Of a stretch of DNA of 64,000 nt, positions 9,067 through 19,587 are shown piece after piece (position 1 is the stretch's first letter; each line of letters begins with the position of its first letter). A program made the position numbers and the translations under genes. The notes beneath the pieces were generated by a model. That model was not told where the DNA came from. It worked only from the letters and a program-made list of their open reading frames with translations, and did not search any database. The stretch is from Chitinophaga costaii. GTDB taxonomy: Bacteria; Bacteroidota; Bacteroidia; Chitinophagales; Chitinophagaceae. The stretch covers positions 1 through 64,000 of the forward strand of contig NZ_FMAR01000008.1 in the NCBI RefSeq assembly GCF_900094705.1. The letters run 5' to 3'.

Positions 9067-11210
9067 TGTACTTTCACTATTTTAAAGGTCTTCTTGCGAT
9101 CCCGGTAAATTAATTTTACAAAATAAACACCATTTGCCTCATTTACCAAATCAAAAGTGATGCGGTTGTTGGATCCAATAGCGCTGGCGGGCCGACTCAT
9201 GACTAGCCTGCCGGCCCCATCGTACACGGCAAAGCTTTGCAGATCGGTAGGAACAGAGTAAAAAGCAATGGTAATAGGTCCCGAAGTAGGGTTGGGCCAG
9301 TAGAGGATGCCTTTTTCCTGGAGCAGTGGATTGATGCCCTTGGTTACGATGTTAATATTGTCCAGGTAAATATTGTTCTCATAATTGCTGATGTTGCGGA
9401 ATACCACCTGGTAGCGGCTATTGCGCACCAGGGCGGTAAGATTTACCGAGTCTCTGCGCCACTCGCTGGCGGTAGGGTAGTATTCCTGGGTTACCGGGGT
9501 GGTGCGCGTTACAAGGGTGGCACCAGCCTTGAGGTAGCCAGTGCTGTCGTAGGTAAGCCCACAATCTTTGGACACCAATATGGCCAGGGTATCCCAGGTG
9601 GTATTGGTACCGTGAATGTCTGACTGGGTGGCGGCGGCAATGTCAAAATACAGGAACACAGAATCTGTACCCCCATTGAAAACAGGCGTCAGCAGGTCGT
9701 CTACCGGCCCGTTGCTGGCATAACCCAGGTTGCGCATCACCACGGCGTTATTGCCGCTTTTAGCAGCATCCCGGGTTAGCTCCCAGGTAAAACTGTTATC
9801 GGGATTATTGATTTTCCAGCCATCCGGCGGAAATACTTCGCCCTCAAAACCTTCCAGCATCGGATATACCCCATCGGCATCGTAATGGAAACTGCCGCGG
9901 GCAGTATCGTTGCTATGGTCCTGATCGGCGAGGCCGTTGGGCAGGTCGGTGTATAGCGTAAAGACGAAATGCCCCGTATCCACCACACTAGATGGCAGCG
10001 ATAGGGTGGTGGTAGCCAGACTGGCCAGGTTGCCGGTCCAGTTGTAAGTCACCGGCGAGCCGCCATTGATGGTGTAAGTGATTTTTACGGAAGTGAGGGG
10101 GTCAGTGCCTTTATTTTTAAGGATGAATTCCGGCGTTATCTGGTTGTCGCACACCTTGTCCATAGGGCTGAGCAGGCCGGCGGCTTCGGCATCGTGTTGC
10201 TGTAGTGTTACCGGCTGGCAGCCGGTGGAAGTGATCAGGGAAGTACGCAGGGTTTGCCATACATTGTCCATGTAGGCAGCCTGGTCGGTGGTGAAGAGGT
10301 GCATGCAGGCATCGTTGGTATAGTCCATATAATTCATGAACATAATACCAGGACTGGTAGGCGAACAGGCGTCCAGCTTGGGAAAGGTGGGACAGTCAAA
10401 GTTGCGTTTGCCCTGGAGGGGGGTATCGTCAATGCCGTCATCTGTCGTACAGCGGGCCACGCCATCTCCATCATCATCGCCCCAAATATGTTTCATACCG
10501 AAGTAATGGCCGGTTTCGTGGGTGACAGTACGTCCGCCGTTGTAGGGAGACTGGGCAGTACCGCTGCTGCCAAAACCAGTATAATCTACCACTATACCGT
10601 CTTGCTCGGCCGGGAACGACCCATCCGGGGGCGTGGCTACGCCCAGGTTGCCGGAGGATAACTGGCATACCCAGATGTTGAAATAATTATCGGTATCCCA
10701 GGCATCAGAGCCACCCTGGCTGGTATATTTTGCCGCCGCAGCCGCGTCGTACACGTCAAAAGAACCGTGGTTGCTAGCCACCCTTACCACGCCGGTGGCC
10801 GGATCGCCACCAGGGGTGCGCTGGGCCAGGCAAAACTGGATATGGGTATGGCCAATGAGGGGCTTCCAGACCGCCGGTACGGCACTGGTGTCGGCATTAC
10901 TGCCCGCAAAATCTTCGTTGAGTACCTGCATTTGCTCCGCAATCTGAGCGGCTGTTACTATGCTAGGATCAGGTAGTACAATGTGGATGACCACCGGCAC
11001 CACCAAATTGGTGGGCGTAGCCGTAGTGCGTTGCAGGCGCATAGTGTGCAGACGCTCCTGCAGCATGGCTGCGTTTTGCTGGGCTTTCAGGGCCAGTGTA
11101 GGATGTAGCTGAAACTGATGCTGTAAGGCCACCGCGGAGCCACAATGCTGCTGGGCCGCCACGGTATGGCAGCACAAAATACTCAGGAAGGGAAATAAAT
11201 ATCGACGCAA
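9063..11210 (-). CDS. Secreted M43 (pappalysin-type) zinc metalloprotease with type IX sorting domain
   Basis: The frame has an ATG at 11309, but a TTG at 11210 gives an ideal signal peptide (MRRYLFPFLSILCCHTVAAQ) at the very N-terminus; I prefer it (715 residues). The zinc-binding motif HETGHYFGMKH (His 231, 235, 241 in that numbering) and the downstream Met-turn NYMDY define an M43B protease. The middle (about residues 330-440) has a CARDB-like beta domain (TPEFILKNKGTDPL), then a jelly-roll-like region. The last 80 residues are a type A sorting domain (YWPNPTSGPITI ... NGVYFVKL ... FKIVKVQ). It would be exported by Sec, then across the outer membrane by the type IX system, and act outside the cell. 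Its stop overlaps the mqnE start. Confidence 0.88.
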   Translation of the reverse strand: MRRYLFPFLSILCCHTVAAQQHCGSAVALQHQFQLHPTLALKAQQNAAMLQERLHTMRLQRTTATPTNLVVPVVIHIVLPDPSIVTAAQIAEQMQVLNEDFAGSNADTSAVPAVWKPLIGHTHIQFCLAQRTPGGDPATGVVRVASNHGSFDVYDAAAAAKYTSQGGSDAWDTDNYFNIWVCQLSSGNLGVATPPDGSFPAEQDGIVVDYTGFGSSGTAQSPYNGGRTVTHETGHYFGMKHIWGDDDGDGVARCTTDDGIDDTPLQGKRNFDCPTFPKLDACSPTSPGIMFMNYMDYTNDACMHLFTTDQAAYMDNVWQTLRTSLITSTGCQPVTLQQHDAEAAGLLSPMDKVCDNQITPEFILKNKGTDPLTSVKITYTINGGSPVTYNWTGNLASLATTTLSLPSSVVDTGHFVFTLYTDLPNGLADQDHSNDTARGSFHYDADGVYPMLEGFEGEVFPPDGWKINNPDNSFTWELTRDAAKSGNNAVVMRNLGYASNGPVDDLLTPVFNGGTDSVFLYFDIAAATQSDIHGTNTTWDTLAILVSKDCGLTYDSTGYLKAGATLVTRTTPVTQEYYPTASEWRRDSVNLTALVRNSRYQVVFRNISNYENNIYLDNINIVTKGINPLLQEKGILYWPNPTSGPITIAFYSVPTDLQSFAVYDGAGRLVMSRPASAIGSNNRITFDLVNEANGVYFVKLIYRDRKKTFKIVKVQ

Positions 11211-11722
11211 ATCGGTAAGGGTTTGATAAGTTGAAGCGAATGTGCTGCCGGCATCTCCTACAATAGCCAATCTGCTGGCAGGGCCGCGCCGGGGCTGTTT
11301 CAAAAGCACTATGGCAGTAAAAGATATCTTACACCGGCGAGGCCATATTTAATTGCAATAATATAAAATGTAAACAGGATAAATGTCTAAAATGGACAAA
11401 TGACGTTTTTTTATGGCTGTAAGCGACTTTGGTTGAATTTTGATAATTATTTATTAAAATTAATATTTGTATCCATGTAGGATCAATTTTTTTTGGATGC
11501 ACATGATTAGGCTTATAACGCAGCTTTGGGGCGTTTTAGTTTGCGGGGGGCTGCTGTAAGGCGCATGTATGGGAATTGCCCAGGTAGCGACACCCCGCAC
11601 GCCAGTCATAGCTGCTTGCTATACAGGCTATGTGCCGGAGTAAATAACAAAAACGTGTGGTAATTTCATCCGCATTTATATATTATCTTGTGCGCTATAC
11701 CCTAAGACAGAATTTATTCATC
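11211..11722. other. Divergent intergenic region (about 510 bp)
   Basis: It lies between the divergent protease and type IX cargo genes. The stretch 11340-11500 is very AT-rich and contains near matches to the Bacteroidetes -7 box (for example TAATATTTG near 11460) but none with a convincing -33 partner. If translation of the protease began at the ATG at 11309, about 100 bp of this would be coding. No RNA gene or repeat is evident. Confidence 0.5.
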
Positions 11723-14425
11723 ATGCGCGTTCCCTTACCGAGTCGATTGTTAGCCCGTTGTGCAGCTTTGGGCATTCTGCTATTGCATTTTATACCTCCG
11801 GCCATAGCCCAAACACCCCTTTTTACCGCCCCGGATACGGTGTGTGTGGGGGATCCTATTCAGGTAAGTGATGTGAGTACCGCCAGCACTTATTTCTGGA
11901 ATTTCTGCTCTGGCGGCTTTTATAACACGCCTACCGGCACTAACCTGGGCAATCCCGGGCAATACCTGCTTTCCCCCGTATTTTCCGTGACAGCCAAAGA
12001 AGGCAATAATTTTTATGGTTTTGTATCCAATAACGAAGGACGGCTGGTGAAGCTGAACTTTGGTAATAGCCTGCTTAATACACCTACAGCAATAAACTGG
12101 AACAATTGCAATGGTGCTGTACCCAATCATGCCGAAGGATTACAGTTGGCCAAAGATGCTACCGGCTGGCATATTCTGCTGGTAGGAGGTACCGCGGAAA
12201 CCACACCGCAGATTGTTCGCATAGACTTGGGACCCTCGCTGGCGTCAGATGACGTACCTACCAGCAGCAGTGGTGCCAATGTGTGGGGTAATATCGGCAA
12301 CCTGGCTTACCCGGTGGATTTTTATATGTTCAGCGACAATGGGCATTGGTATGGTTTTACAACCAATTTTGAAAACAATACCATCACCCGGTTTGATTTC
12401 GGCAGCGATTTTAGTGTAATGCCGGTAGGAACAAACCTGGGTACCATCGGGGGATTAAATAACCCGACCGGTATTTGTGCCATCCAGGACGAAGGCAACT
12501 GGTATGTGTATGTGACCAATGAGGCAGATGGAACGATTACCCGTATGGACTTCGGTACATCGCTGTTGAATACACCTACGGCGGTAAACCTGCCCAATCC
12601 CAGCGGCGTGTTGCACAAGCCCCGCGACCTTACTATTATTCACGACTGCGGCGGCACTTTTGGGCTGGTGGTAAATAATGAAAGCAACGATATTGCCCGC
12701 ATACGGCTGGACAAAGGAGTACAGGGGCCCATCACTGGTGAGACATTGGGGAGCCTGGGTAATTTGAGTTTTCCGCATTCTATTTCCACCCTGTTCCGGG
12801 AAGGTACCAGTTTGTATTCCTTTATTACCAATGTGAGTAATCATACCATGAGCGCTATTGTGTTCAGTCCCTGCACGGAATCCAGTATTGCTTCTTCTAA
12901 CGTAGCCACGCCCCCGGCATTTTCCTACAACAAGGCGGGAACTTATACGGTGAATGTATTGATGGATGAATTATTAACTACCCAGCGCACTTTTTGTAAA
13001 AACATTGTAGTATTGGACCCTCCCGTAGTCCCATTAACCGATCAAATTATTTGCCCCGGTACCCAAACTACGCTGGATGCTACTGCCGCTGGCACTACCA
13101 ATCGTTATCTTTGGAATAACAATGCGGAAACTCCTTCAATCACTGTTTCCAGTGGTGATTATTCTGTAGCGGTGTTCAATGGCGGCTGTACCACCGAGCA
13201 GCCGGTAGCCGTTACTGAATACCCTGCCCTGCTGCTTTCGGCAGAGGTGCAATCGCTGGATTGCAAGCACCTCACGGGCAGCCTTCAACTGCAGGCCAGT
13301 GGTGGCACAGCGCCCTATGAATATTTCCTGGACAACGTGTCCCAACCTGGTGCCACGATAGATCCACTGCCCCCCGGTACTTATAAGGTACATATCCTGG
13401 ATACAAAGGGCTGCGTAACGCAAGACGTAGATTACACCATTGATCAATTGGCCGATATATTAAAAACAACCGCCAGCAGCAATAACGTAACCTGTGCCAT
13501 GGGTAGCGATGGGGGTATTACGGTACAGCTAACGAGTGGTGAGCCGCCATTGAGTTATGCAATAGATGGTGGCGCTTTCCAGGCATCCAATAGCTGGAAT
13601 AACCTGGCTGCCGGCCCTCACCAGGTGGTTACTAAAAGTGATTATTGTTACGACACCCTGCAAGTAACTATCCAGGAGCCGGCTCCCGTGGCATTGCGGG
13701 CTACCTCCACCGATGAAGCCTGTGGCGATGGGCGGGGTAGTGTGTTATGGGACCCACAAGGCGGTACCGCGCCTTATACGGTGTATTGGAATGGTGATGT
13801 AATGGACAGTAATGAGGTGATGAATCTTAGCGCAGGTACTTATCCCATTCGAATCACCGATGTTAATGGTTGTGGAGAAGATACGGCCGTGGTGGTGGTG
13901 AACAATAATACGGAGCGGATTAATATCCTCACCCGCGATACCACCATCAACATAGGTGAGTCTGTACCGCTGGTGGCGGAAAACAATGCACCCGATTTTC
14001 AATGGATACCGGCCACCGGTCTTTCCTGCGATATCTGCGCCACTACCATTGCCACACCGCTACAGCCCACCACCTATGTGCTGGAAACGCTGACTGGTAA
14101 GAACTGTATTACGAAAGACACGGTGAAAATAAATCTTTCCTACAATGAACGCCTGATCATACCGAACGCGTTCTCGCCCAATGGCGATGGGCAGAATGAT
14201 ATTTTCATGCCCTCGTCACTGGGTATTGCGAACTACCACCTTTCCATTTACAACCGCTGGGGCAATTTGTTGTTTGATTCCCTCAGCCCCAAATTAGGTT
14301 GGGATGGTACGGTAAATGGCCGGCGTTGTGATATAGGGTCCTATGTATACATGATCCAATACAGCTTCTTCAGTGCGCAGGATAAAAAACTGCTGCGGAA
14401 AGGAACCGTAACCCTGGTGAAATAA
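11723..14425 (+). CDS. Large type IX-secreted protein: propeller, SprB-like repeats, gliding-type C-terminal domain
   Basis: About 900 residues from the ATG at 11723. The frame stays open upstream to a GTG at 11657, but the ATG places the signal peptide (ending PPAIAQ) at the N-terminus. Residues 70-400 contain repeats of the form NxFYGFVSNNEGRLVKLNFG / YVYVTNEADGTITRMDFG about every 60 residues, consistent with a beta-propeller. A PKD-like stretch follows (AGTYTVNVL), then two SprB-type repeats (ASGGTAPYEYFLDN, PQGGTAPYTVYWNGD, each ending in a GTYxxxIxDxxGC phrase). The C-terminus is the gliding-motility/CHU_C type B sorting domain (IPNAFSPNGDGQNDIF, YNRWGNLLFDS, GSYVYMIQYSF). It is probably a cell-surface or released adhesin-like protein. 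It stands alone, ending at the terminator at 14431-14451. Confidence 0.88.
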   Translation: MRVPLPSRLLARCAALGILLLHFIPPAIAQTPLFTAPDTVCVGDPIQVSDVSTASTYFWNFCSGGFYNTPTGTNLGNPGQYLLSPVFSVTAKEGNNFYGFVSNNEGRLVKLNFGNSLLNTPTAINWNNCNGAVPNHAEGLQLAKDATGWHILLVGGTAETTPQIVRIDLGPSLASDDVPTSSSGANVWGNIGNLAYPVDFYMFSDNGHWYGFTTNFENNTITRFDFGSDFSVMPVGTNLGTIGGLNNPTGICAIQDEGNWYVYVTNEADGTITRMDFGTSLLNTPTAVNLPNPSGVLHKPRDLTIIHDCGGTFGLVVNNESNDIARIRLDKGVQGPITGETLGSLGNLSFPHSISTLFREGTSLYSFITNVSNHTMSAIVFSPCTESSIASSNVATPPAFSYNKAGTYTVNVLMDELLTTQRTFCKNIVVLDPPVVPLTDQIICPGTQTTLDATAAGTTNRYLWNNNAETPSITVSSGDYSVAVFNGGCTTEQPVAVTEYPALLLSAEVQSLDCKHLTGSLQLQASGGTAPYEYFLDNVSQPGATIDPLPPGTYKVHILDTKGCVTQDVDYTIDQLADILKTTASSNNVTCAMGSDGGITVQLTSGEPPLSYAIDGGAFQASNSWNNLAAGPHQVVTKSDYCYDTLQVTIQEPAPVALRATSTDEACGDGRGSVLWDPQGGTAPYTVYWNGDVMDSNEVMNLSAGTYPIRITDVNGCGEDTAVVVVNNNTERINILTRDTTINIGESVPLVAENNAPDFQWIPATGLSCDICATTIATPLQPTTYVLETLTGKNCITKDTVKINLSYNERLIIPNAFSPNGDGQNDIFMPSSLGIANYHLSIYNRWGNLLFDSLSPKLGWDGTVNGRRCDIGSYVYMIQYSFFSAQDKKLLRKGTVTLVK

Positions 14426-14430
14426 AAAAA

Positions 14431-14451
14431 TGCAGGCTTCCTTCGCCTGCA
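14431..14451 (+). terminator. Terminator of the type IX cargo gene
   Basis: Stem TGCAGGC / GCCTGCA with a 7-nt loop, flanked by A7 on the left and followed by TTTT, a few bases after the stop codon. Confidence 0.8.
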
Positions 14452-14486
14452 TTTTCTTACCTACCTTTTGCGGATAGGCATAAAAA

Positions 14487-14512
14487 AAACGCAGGCGTTG
14501 CAGCCTGCGTTT
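14487..14512 (-). terminator. Terminator of trxA
   Basis: 10-bp stem AAACGCAGGC / GCCTGCGTTT with a 6-nt loop. On the minus strand it is followed by a T-rich tract (A8 on the plus strand at 14482-14489, partly in the stem). It lies 30 bp after the trxA stop codon. Confidence 0.8.
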
Positions 14513-14543
14513 ATGCTTGTTAATATTACATCCAGCTTATATC

Positions 14544-14861
14544 TTACAGGTGGGACTGTATTTTTTTCTCAATCACGGCGCGGGGAGCAGCACCTACTTG
14601 CTTATCCACTACTTCACCATTTTTGATGAACAGGATAGCAGGAATGCTGGTGATGCCGTAAGCAACTGAAAGCTGTGGGTTCTGGTCCACATTTACTTTA
14701 CCAACTTTTACTTTGCCCGCATACTCTTTAGACAATTCTTCAACCACGGGACCGATAGCGCGGCAAGGACCACACCATTCTGCCCAGAAATCTACTACGC
14801 TCAATTGTTCAGAGCTTAACACTTCTGTCTGAAAATTTGAGTCTGTGAATTCAAGTGCCAT
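14544..14861 (-). CDS. trxA: Thioredoxin
   Basis: 105 residues from the ATG at 14861, the usual thioredoxin length. The frame is open further upstream, but the extension is unlike thioredoxin and overlaps the end of dnaE. The active site is WCGPC (C30, C33), preceded by VVDFWAEW and followed later by the cis-Pro segment TSIPAILF. It is a general cytosolic disulfide reductase. It lies 94 bp downstream of dnaE in the same direction and ends at its own terminator. Confidence 0.97.
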   Translation of the reverse strand: MALEFTDSNFQTEVLSSEQLSVVDFWAEWCGPCRAIGPVVEELSKEYAGKVKVGKVNVDQNPQLSVAYGITSIPAILFIKNGEVVDKQVGAAPRAVIEKKIQSHL

Positions 14862-14955
14862 ATAATGTATTTTAAGTTTTTTGTTAAATCCGGTTATAGC
14901 AGGAAAGTTATAACAAATAACGATCCGTGTGCAAAGTACTGCATTTTTGACGGCA

Positions 14956-17900
14956 CTACCTATTGAAAATCTCGATGTGCGTATCGATATCGCCATGCCT
15001 GCTGAGGAACTGTGCCAGTTCGTCATTCATTTCCAGGTGGCGGTTAAAGGTGTGCAGCTTAATGGCCAGGTTATCATCGCGATCTATAAGCTGCAGGAAT
15101 AGTTCCGTCTTTCCCGGATGCCGGGTGGCGTTGTCTACCAGAAAATCTACGGTGGGTTTAGTGAGCAATTTGGGCATGGTTACCAGCACAATCTGCCTGG
15201 TATGGGTTTTTTTTACCTCCTGTAGCAGTTGAATATTGTTCACTTTAAACTCGTACTCGTTCTCATTATAGCGTTTAGACTTAAACCCGCCATTAATGAA
15301 AAGGCAGAGCCCGTTTTTCATATAAGAAGAGAACCGGATAAAGTCTTCGCTCCACAGGGCAAACTCAAATTTGCCGGAGTAATCCTCCACTGTAAGCACG
15401 CCAAACTGGCGGTTGTTCCGGGATATCCTTTCTACGGCGCTGGTCACAAATACCGCCAGGCGGAAGTTGCGCTCCCGGCTGCGGCCCCCGGTACTGCCGG
15501 GCGTGGTAATCTCCGCCTGGTAGTCCAGCAGTTGCTGGATGCGGTCCATTTTGTAGTGTTGCAGCTCAAATTTATAATCATCCAGCGGGTGGCCGGAAAT
15601 ATAAATGCCGGTGATATCGCGCTCATAGTTCAACTTTACGATCAGGGGCCAGGGATCGCAGGCGGCGATCTTGGGTGGCTCAATGTCGGGCATATCATCC
15701 ATGGCGAAGAGGCTACCTGCGGCAGTACCACCGGCACTTACCTGGTTGCCAAATTTTACGATCTTGTCGAGCCCGCTGAGTGGCTCGCCTTCGGCTTTAT
15801 GGAAATACTGGGCGCGGTGCAAGGCGGGGAAGCAATCGAAGGCACCAGACATCACCATGGCTTCCAATGATTTTTTATTCACCATGCGTTGGTTTACCCG
15901 TTTGATCATGTCGAAAATAGACCGGAAAGGGCCTTCTTTGGCGCGCTCTTCAATCAGGTTTTCTATGGCTGCCTCACCTACGCCCTTAAGCCCTGCCAGC
16001 CCTACCCGGATAGCACCCTGGCGGTTCACGGCAAAACCTTTGAACGATTCATTTACATCTGGCTGCAATACGTCGATGCCCATGCGCTTGCACTCCTCCA
16101 TGAAGAAGGTGATCTTTTCAATATTGCTGGCGTTGTTAAGGACCGCCGACATATATTCGGCAGGGTAGTGGGCCTTGAGGAAAGCCGTCTGGTAAGCCAC
16201 CAGGGCATAGCAGGTGGAGTGCGATTTATTGAACGCATAGGAAGCAAATGCTTCCCAGTCGGTCCATACCTTGTCGGCTATCTTAGTATCGTGGCCGCGC
16301 TCCTGGCAGCCTTTCATAAACTGGGACTTCATTTTGTCCAGTACGGCCTTTTGTTTTTTACCCATGGCCTTGCGTAATATGTCTGCGTCGCCTTTGGAGA
16401 AACCGGCCAGTTTTTGGCTGAGTAGCATTACCTGTTCCTGGTACACGGTGATGCCGTAGGTATCGTTCAGGAATTCCTCCATGGCGTCCAGGTCGTATAC
16501 GGTAGGTTCCAGGCCGTGTTTACGGCGGATAAAGGTGGGAATATATTCTATCGGGCCCGGGCGGTACAGGGCGTTCATGGCAATCAGGTCGTCGAACCGG
16601 TCGGGCTTCAGTTCCCGCAGGTATTTCTGCATGCCGGGCGATTCAAACTGGAAAGTACCGTTGGTCTCACCTTTCTGGTACAGTTCATAGGTTTTGGCAT
16701 CATCCAGCGGGATGTAATCGATATCGATCTCCACCCCATAATTCTGCTTGATCATGGCCAGGGCGCCCTTGATAATGGTAAGGGTTTTAAGTCCCAGGAA
16801 GTCCATTTTAATAACGCCGGCGCTTTCAATGATACTGCCTTCAAACTGGGTCACCAGCAGGTCGGAATCTTTGGCCGTACTTACGGGAATAAGGTCGTGC
16901 AGGTCCTGGGGGGCAATAATGATACCTGCCGCGTGAATGCCGGTGTTGCGTACAGAGCCTTCCAGTACGCAGGCCTCGCGCAGCACCTCGCCTTGCAGGT
17001 CGTCGCCCTTAATTAATTCCCGCAGTTTCTTTACGTTCTCCATATCTTCCCCGCCCAGGCCTTCCTTCTCAGACAGGCTCTTATCTCCTTCCAGGGGAGC
17101 GTTAAAAATACGATCCAGTTGAATGCCCGGTTTGTCTGGCACCAGTTTGGCCAGGGCGTTAGAATCCTGCAGGGGCAGGTCCATCACGCGGGCCACGTCT
17201 TTGATGCTCATTTTAGCAGCCATGGTACCGTAGGTAATGATCTGCGCCACCTGGTTTTTGCCATATTTCTGCACTACATAATCAATGACTTTCTGCCGGC
17301 CTTCATCGTCGAAGTCCGTATCGATATCGGGCATGCTCTTACGTTCCGGGTTCAGGAAACGTTCGAACAGGAGGTTATATTTAATCGGGTCTATATTGGT
17401 AATGCCAATGCAATAGGCCACTGCGGAGCCTGCAGCCGATCCGCGCCCCGGGCCGATGAATACGCCCAGGTCTCGCCCGGCCTTGATAAAATCGGATACT
17501 ATGAGGAAGTAACCTGCAAATCCCATCTTTTCAATCACATCCAGCTCAAAGTTCAGGCGTTCCTCCACTTCCGCCGTCATCTCGGCATATCGTTCCTTAG
17601 CGCCTTCCATGGTGAGGTGGCGCAGGTAGTGGTCCTGGGTGAAAAATTCGGGGGGAATGGGGAAGTTGGGTAGGAGAATGTCGCGTTTCAGGTCCAGCAA
17701 CTGCACTTTGTCCACGATTTCATTGGTGTTGTCAATAGCTTGTGGCAAGTCATGGAACAACTTAGTCATTTCTTCCGTGGTCTTGAAGTAGAACTGGTCG
17801 TTATAAAAAGCAAAGCGGTGGTTTTTGGAGCCGGCGTCGTCGTCGGCAAATTCCTTCATGGTAGGCGTACTTTTCTTTTCGCCGGTGTTAATGCATAGCA

Positions 17901-18597
17901 GGATATCGTGCGCGTTGGCATCTTCCTGGTCTACATAGTGCGAGTCATTGGAGGCAATGATCTTCACATTGTATTTCTCGGCAAATTTCAGCAGCGATAT
18001 GTTCACCTTATCCTGGTCGGGAATACCGTGGCGCTGTAGCTCCACGTAAAAGTCGTCGCCAAACAGGTCCAGCCACCAGCGGAATTCCTTTTCCCCAGCA
18101 TCCTCGCCATGGCGGAGGATTACCTTAGGTACAGAAGCGCCCAGGCAGCAGGTGGTGGCAATGAGGCCTTCGTGGTATTGGAGTATCAATTCTTTGTCGA
18201 TCCGGGGATACTTACCGTATAGCCCTTCCATATAACCCAGGGAGCACAGTTTGATAAGGTTTTTATATCCTTTTTCGTCCTTAGCCAGTAATACCTGGTG
18301 ATAGCGCACGTCTTTTTCCTCTCGGGTGAAGGAGCGTTTGTGGCGGTTTTCCACGAGGTAAAACTCGCAGCCCACAATAGGTTTCACTTTCAGGCGTTTG
18401 TCCTTGGGATCTTCGGGGTTCAGCTTATTATTGTAGGCCTCGGCTACGAACTGGAATGCGCCAAACATGTTACCATGATCGGTGATGGCCAGTGCCGGCA
18501 TGCCGCTGGCCATGGATTTTTTATAAAGCCCCTTGATGTCGGCAGCGCCGTCCAGCAAGGAGTATTGGGTATGTACGTGTAGGTGCGAAAATTTCAT
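14956..18597 (-). CDS. dnaE: DNA polymerase III subunit alpha
   Basis: 1213 residues from the ATG at 18597. An upstream in-frame start at 18627 would put 10 poorly conserved residues before the PHP domain. The PHP domain opens with [13 protein letters not shown]. The polymerase core has [10 protein letters not shown] and [13 protein letters not shown] (catalytic Asp 424 and 426), then the fingers region ([21 protein letters not shown]). A helix-hairpin-helix region follows ([13 protein letters not shown]), and a C-terminal OB fold. It is the replicative polymerase of the chromosome. A DnaA-box-like nonamer lies 100 bp upstream. Confidence 0.97.
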   Translation of the reverse strand: MKFSHLHVHTQYSLLDGAADIKGLYKKSMASGMPALAITDHGNMFGAFQFVAEAYNNKLNPEDPKDKRLKVKPIVGCEFYLVENRHKRSFTREEKDVRYHQVLLAKDEKGYKNLIKLCSLGYMEGLYGKYPRIDKELILQYHEGLIATTCCLGASVPKVILRHGEDAGEKEFRWWLDLFGDDFYVELQRHGIPDQDKVNISLLKFAEKYNVKIIASNDSHYVDQEDANAHDILLCINTGEKKSTPTMKEFADDDAGSKNHRFAFYNDQFYFKTTEEMTKLFHDLPQAIDNTNEIVDKVQLLDLKRDILLPNFPIPPEFFTQDHYLRHLTMEGAKERYAEMTAEVEERLNFELDVIEKMGFAGYFLIVSDFIKAGRDLGVFIGPGRGSAAGSAVAYCIGITNIDPIKYNLLFERFLNPERKSMPDIDTDFDDEGRQKVIDYVVQKYGKNQVAQIITYGTMAAKMSIKDVARVMDLPLQDSNALAKLVPDKPGIQLDRIFNAPLEGDKSLSEKEGLGGEDMENVKKLRELIKGDDLQGEVLREACVLEGSVRNTGIHAAGIIIAPQDLHDLIPVSTAKDSDLLVTQFEGSIIESAGVIKMDFLGLKTLTIIKGALAMIKQNYGVEIDIDYIPLDDAKTYELYQKGETNGTFQFESPGMQKYLRELKPDRFDDLIAMNALYRPGPIEYIPTFIRRKHGLEPTVYDLDAMEEFLNDTYGITVYQEQVMLLSQKLAGFSKGDADILRKAMGKKQKAVLDKMKSQFMKGCQERGHDTKIADKVWTDWEAFASYAFNKSHSTCYALVAYQTAFLKAHYPAEYMSAVLNNASNIEKITFFMEECKRMGIDVLQPDVNESFKGFAVNRQGAIRVGLAGLKGVGEAAIENLIEERAKEGPFRSIFDMIKRVNQRMVNKKSLEAMVMSGAFDCFPALHRAQYFHKAEGEPLSGLDKIVKFGNQVSAGGTAAGSLFAMDDMPDIEPPKIAACDPWPLIVKLNYERDITGIYISGHPLDDYKFELQHYKMDRIQQLLDYQAEITTPGSTGGRSRERNFRLAVFVTSAVERISRNNRQFGVLTVEDYSGKFEFALWSEDFIRFSSYMKNGLCLFINGGFKSKRYNENEYEFKVNNIQLLQEVKKTHTRQIVLVTMPKLLTKPTVDFLVDNATRHPGKTELFLQLIDRDDNLAIKLHTFNRHLEMNDELAQFLSRHGDIDTHIEIFNR

Positions 18598-18696
18598 ATG
18601 CTTCTCTATCGGTGCTGGCCTAGGCAATGGTTAGTTGCCTCGTAGTGACCAAAGGTCTGTTAGTTAGCGCAGATAACAAATTGATGAATTGTAAAA

Positions 18697-18705
18697 TTAT
18701 CCACA
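18697..18705 (+). promoter_or_regulatory. DnaA-box-like nonamer upstream of dnaE
   Basis: TTATCCACA, identical to the canonical DnaA box, 100 bp upstream of the dnaE start codon. Only one copy is present, so this is not an origin. A regulatory role is an inference. Confidence 0.4.
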
Positions 18706-18752
18706 AAAAATGCAGGCAAGCAGCTCGCAGAGCTTCCTGATTTAATTCTACT

Positions 18753-18797
18753 GTGAGGCTGGTCAAAGGGTCCGAAACGCTTTGGATAAAGCGTACC
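18753..18797 (+). repeat. 45-bp duplicated element, copy 1
   Basis: Begins GTGAGGCTGGTCA and ends GGATAAAGCGTACC with 18 divergent bases between. This copy contains a perfect small hairpin ACGCTTT-GGAT-AAAGCGT. It is paired with the copy starting 77 bp downstream. Confidence 0.7.
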
Positions 18798-18829
18798 GTG
18801 ATCTATTTTGATCCTACCTTGCGCCTATG

Positions 18830-18874
18830 GTGAGGCTAGTCAGCGCCCAGGTAACACCCAGGATAAAGCGTACC
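18830..18874 (+). repeat. 45-bp duplicated element, copy 2
   Basis: Same ends as copy 1 (GTGAGGCTAGTCA and GGATAAAGCGTACC) and the same 18-bp interior length. The interior sequence differs and the left arm of the hairpin is lost. Confidence 0.7.
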
Positions 18875-18942
18875 ACATAAATGTGCGGGTAATCCTGATA
18901 CATTTTTTTTGCCTAACATTGCAAAAATTTCGACTATTTAAA

Positions 18943-19584
18943 ATGATGCTAAAGTTTGCCAGGTTCGGGATAGTTGCCTTGTGTGGAGGGTGTTTGCTCA
19001 GTGCTTGTACCACCACCCGGCTTTCTAATACACCCGCCAATGCCGCTCGCAAGCCTACGCAACTGGAGCGCATTAACGGCCACCATGGCAAAAGTGCCAG
19101 AGAAGTCGATCGCAACATAGGCAGCAACCTGACTGGCAATGGCGGCTACATCGAAAATGCCCGCACCTGGCAATTCAAGTATGCCCAACTGGTGGACGTG
19201 CCGGTGGAAGAGGTCATGAGCAATGAAAAATTGTACGACTTTATAGAGCAGTGGTGGGGTACCCCCTATCATATGGGTGGCAAGGATAAAACGGGCATCG
19301 ACTGCTCGGGGTTTGTGAGTACGCTGCTGGCCACCGTATACCAGCAATATACTACCGGCACTGCCGCACAGCTCTACCAGCAGACCAGCCGTATCAGCAG
19401 CAAAGCCAATTTACAACAGGGCGACCTGGTGTTTTTCCGCATCTACAAAAAGCACGTGAGCCATGTAGGGTACTACCTGGACAACGACAAATTTGTACAC
19501 GCCTCCACCAGCGGCGGGGTAATGATCAGCGATCTGAATGAGCCGTACTGGAAAAAATATTATGCAGGGGGCGGGAGGTTGTAG
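18943..19584 (+). CDS. NlpC/P60 family lipoprotein (cell-wall peptidase)
   Basis: 213 residues from the tandem ATGs at 18943/18946; the longer open frame upstream has no signal. A lipoprotein signal ends LLSAC (Cys 22). The NlpC/P60 domain spans residues 95-213: GIDCSGFV with nucleophile Cys 121, HVSHVGYYL with His 174, and FVHAS as third polar region. Family members cut the D-Glu to diamino acid bond in peptidoglycan stems, here from the periplasmic side of a membrane. It is convergent with, and 3 bp from, the flippase gene end. Confidence 0.9.
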   Translation: MMLKFARFGIVALCGGCLLSACTTTRLSNTPANAARKPTQLERINGHHGKSAREVDRNIGSNLTGNGGYIENARTWQFKYAQLVDVPVEEVMSNEKLYDFIEQWWGTPYHMGGKDKTGIDCSGFVSTLLATVYQQYTTGTAAQLYQQTSRISSKANLQQGDLVFFRIYKKHVSHVGYYLDNDKFVHASTSGGVMISDLNEPYWKKYYAGGGRL

Positions 19585-19587
19585 TGC

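Larger units (their letters stand above)
18598..18942. other. Divergent intergenic region with DnaA box and duplicated element
   Basis: 345 bp between dnaE and the NlpC/P60 gene. It holds the DnaA-box-like nonamer at 18697-18705 and two copies of a 45-bp element at 18753-18797 and 18830-18874. No gene is supported. Confidence 0.6.

Noticed and set aside
11657..11722. GTG at 11657 as start of the type IX cargo gene
   Set aside because: The extra 22 residues lack conservation and would place the signal peptide internally; the ATG at 11723 is better.
18697..18705. Replication origin near dnaE
   Set aside because: Only one DnaA box, and no AT-rich unwinding element, dnaA or dnaN nearby.
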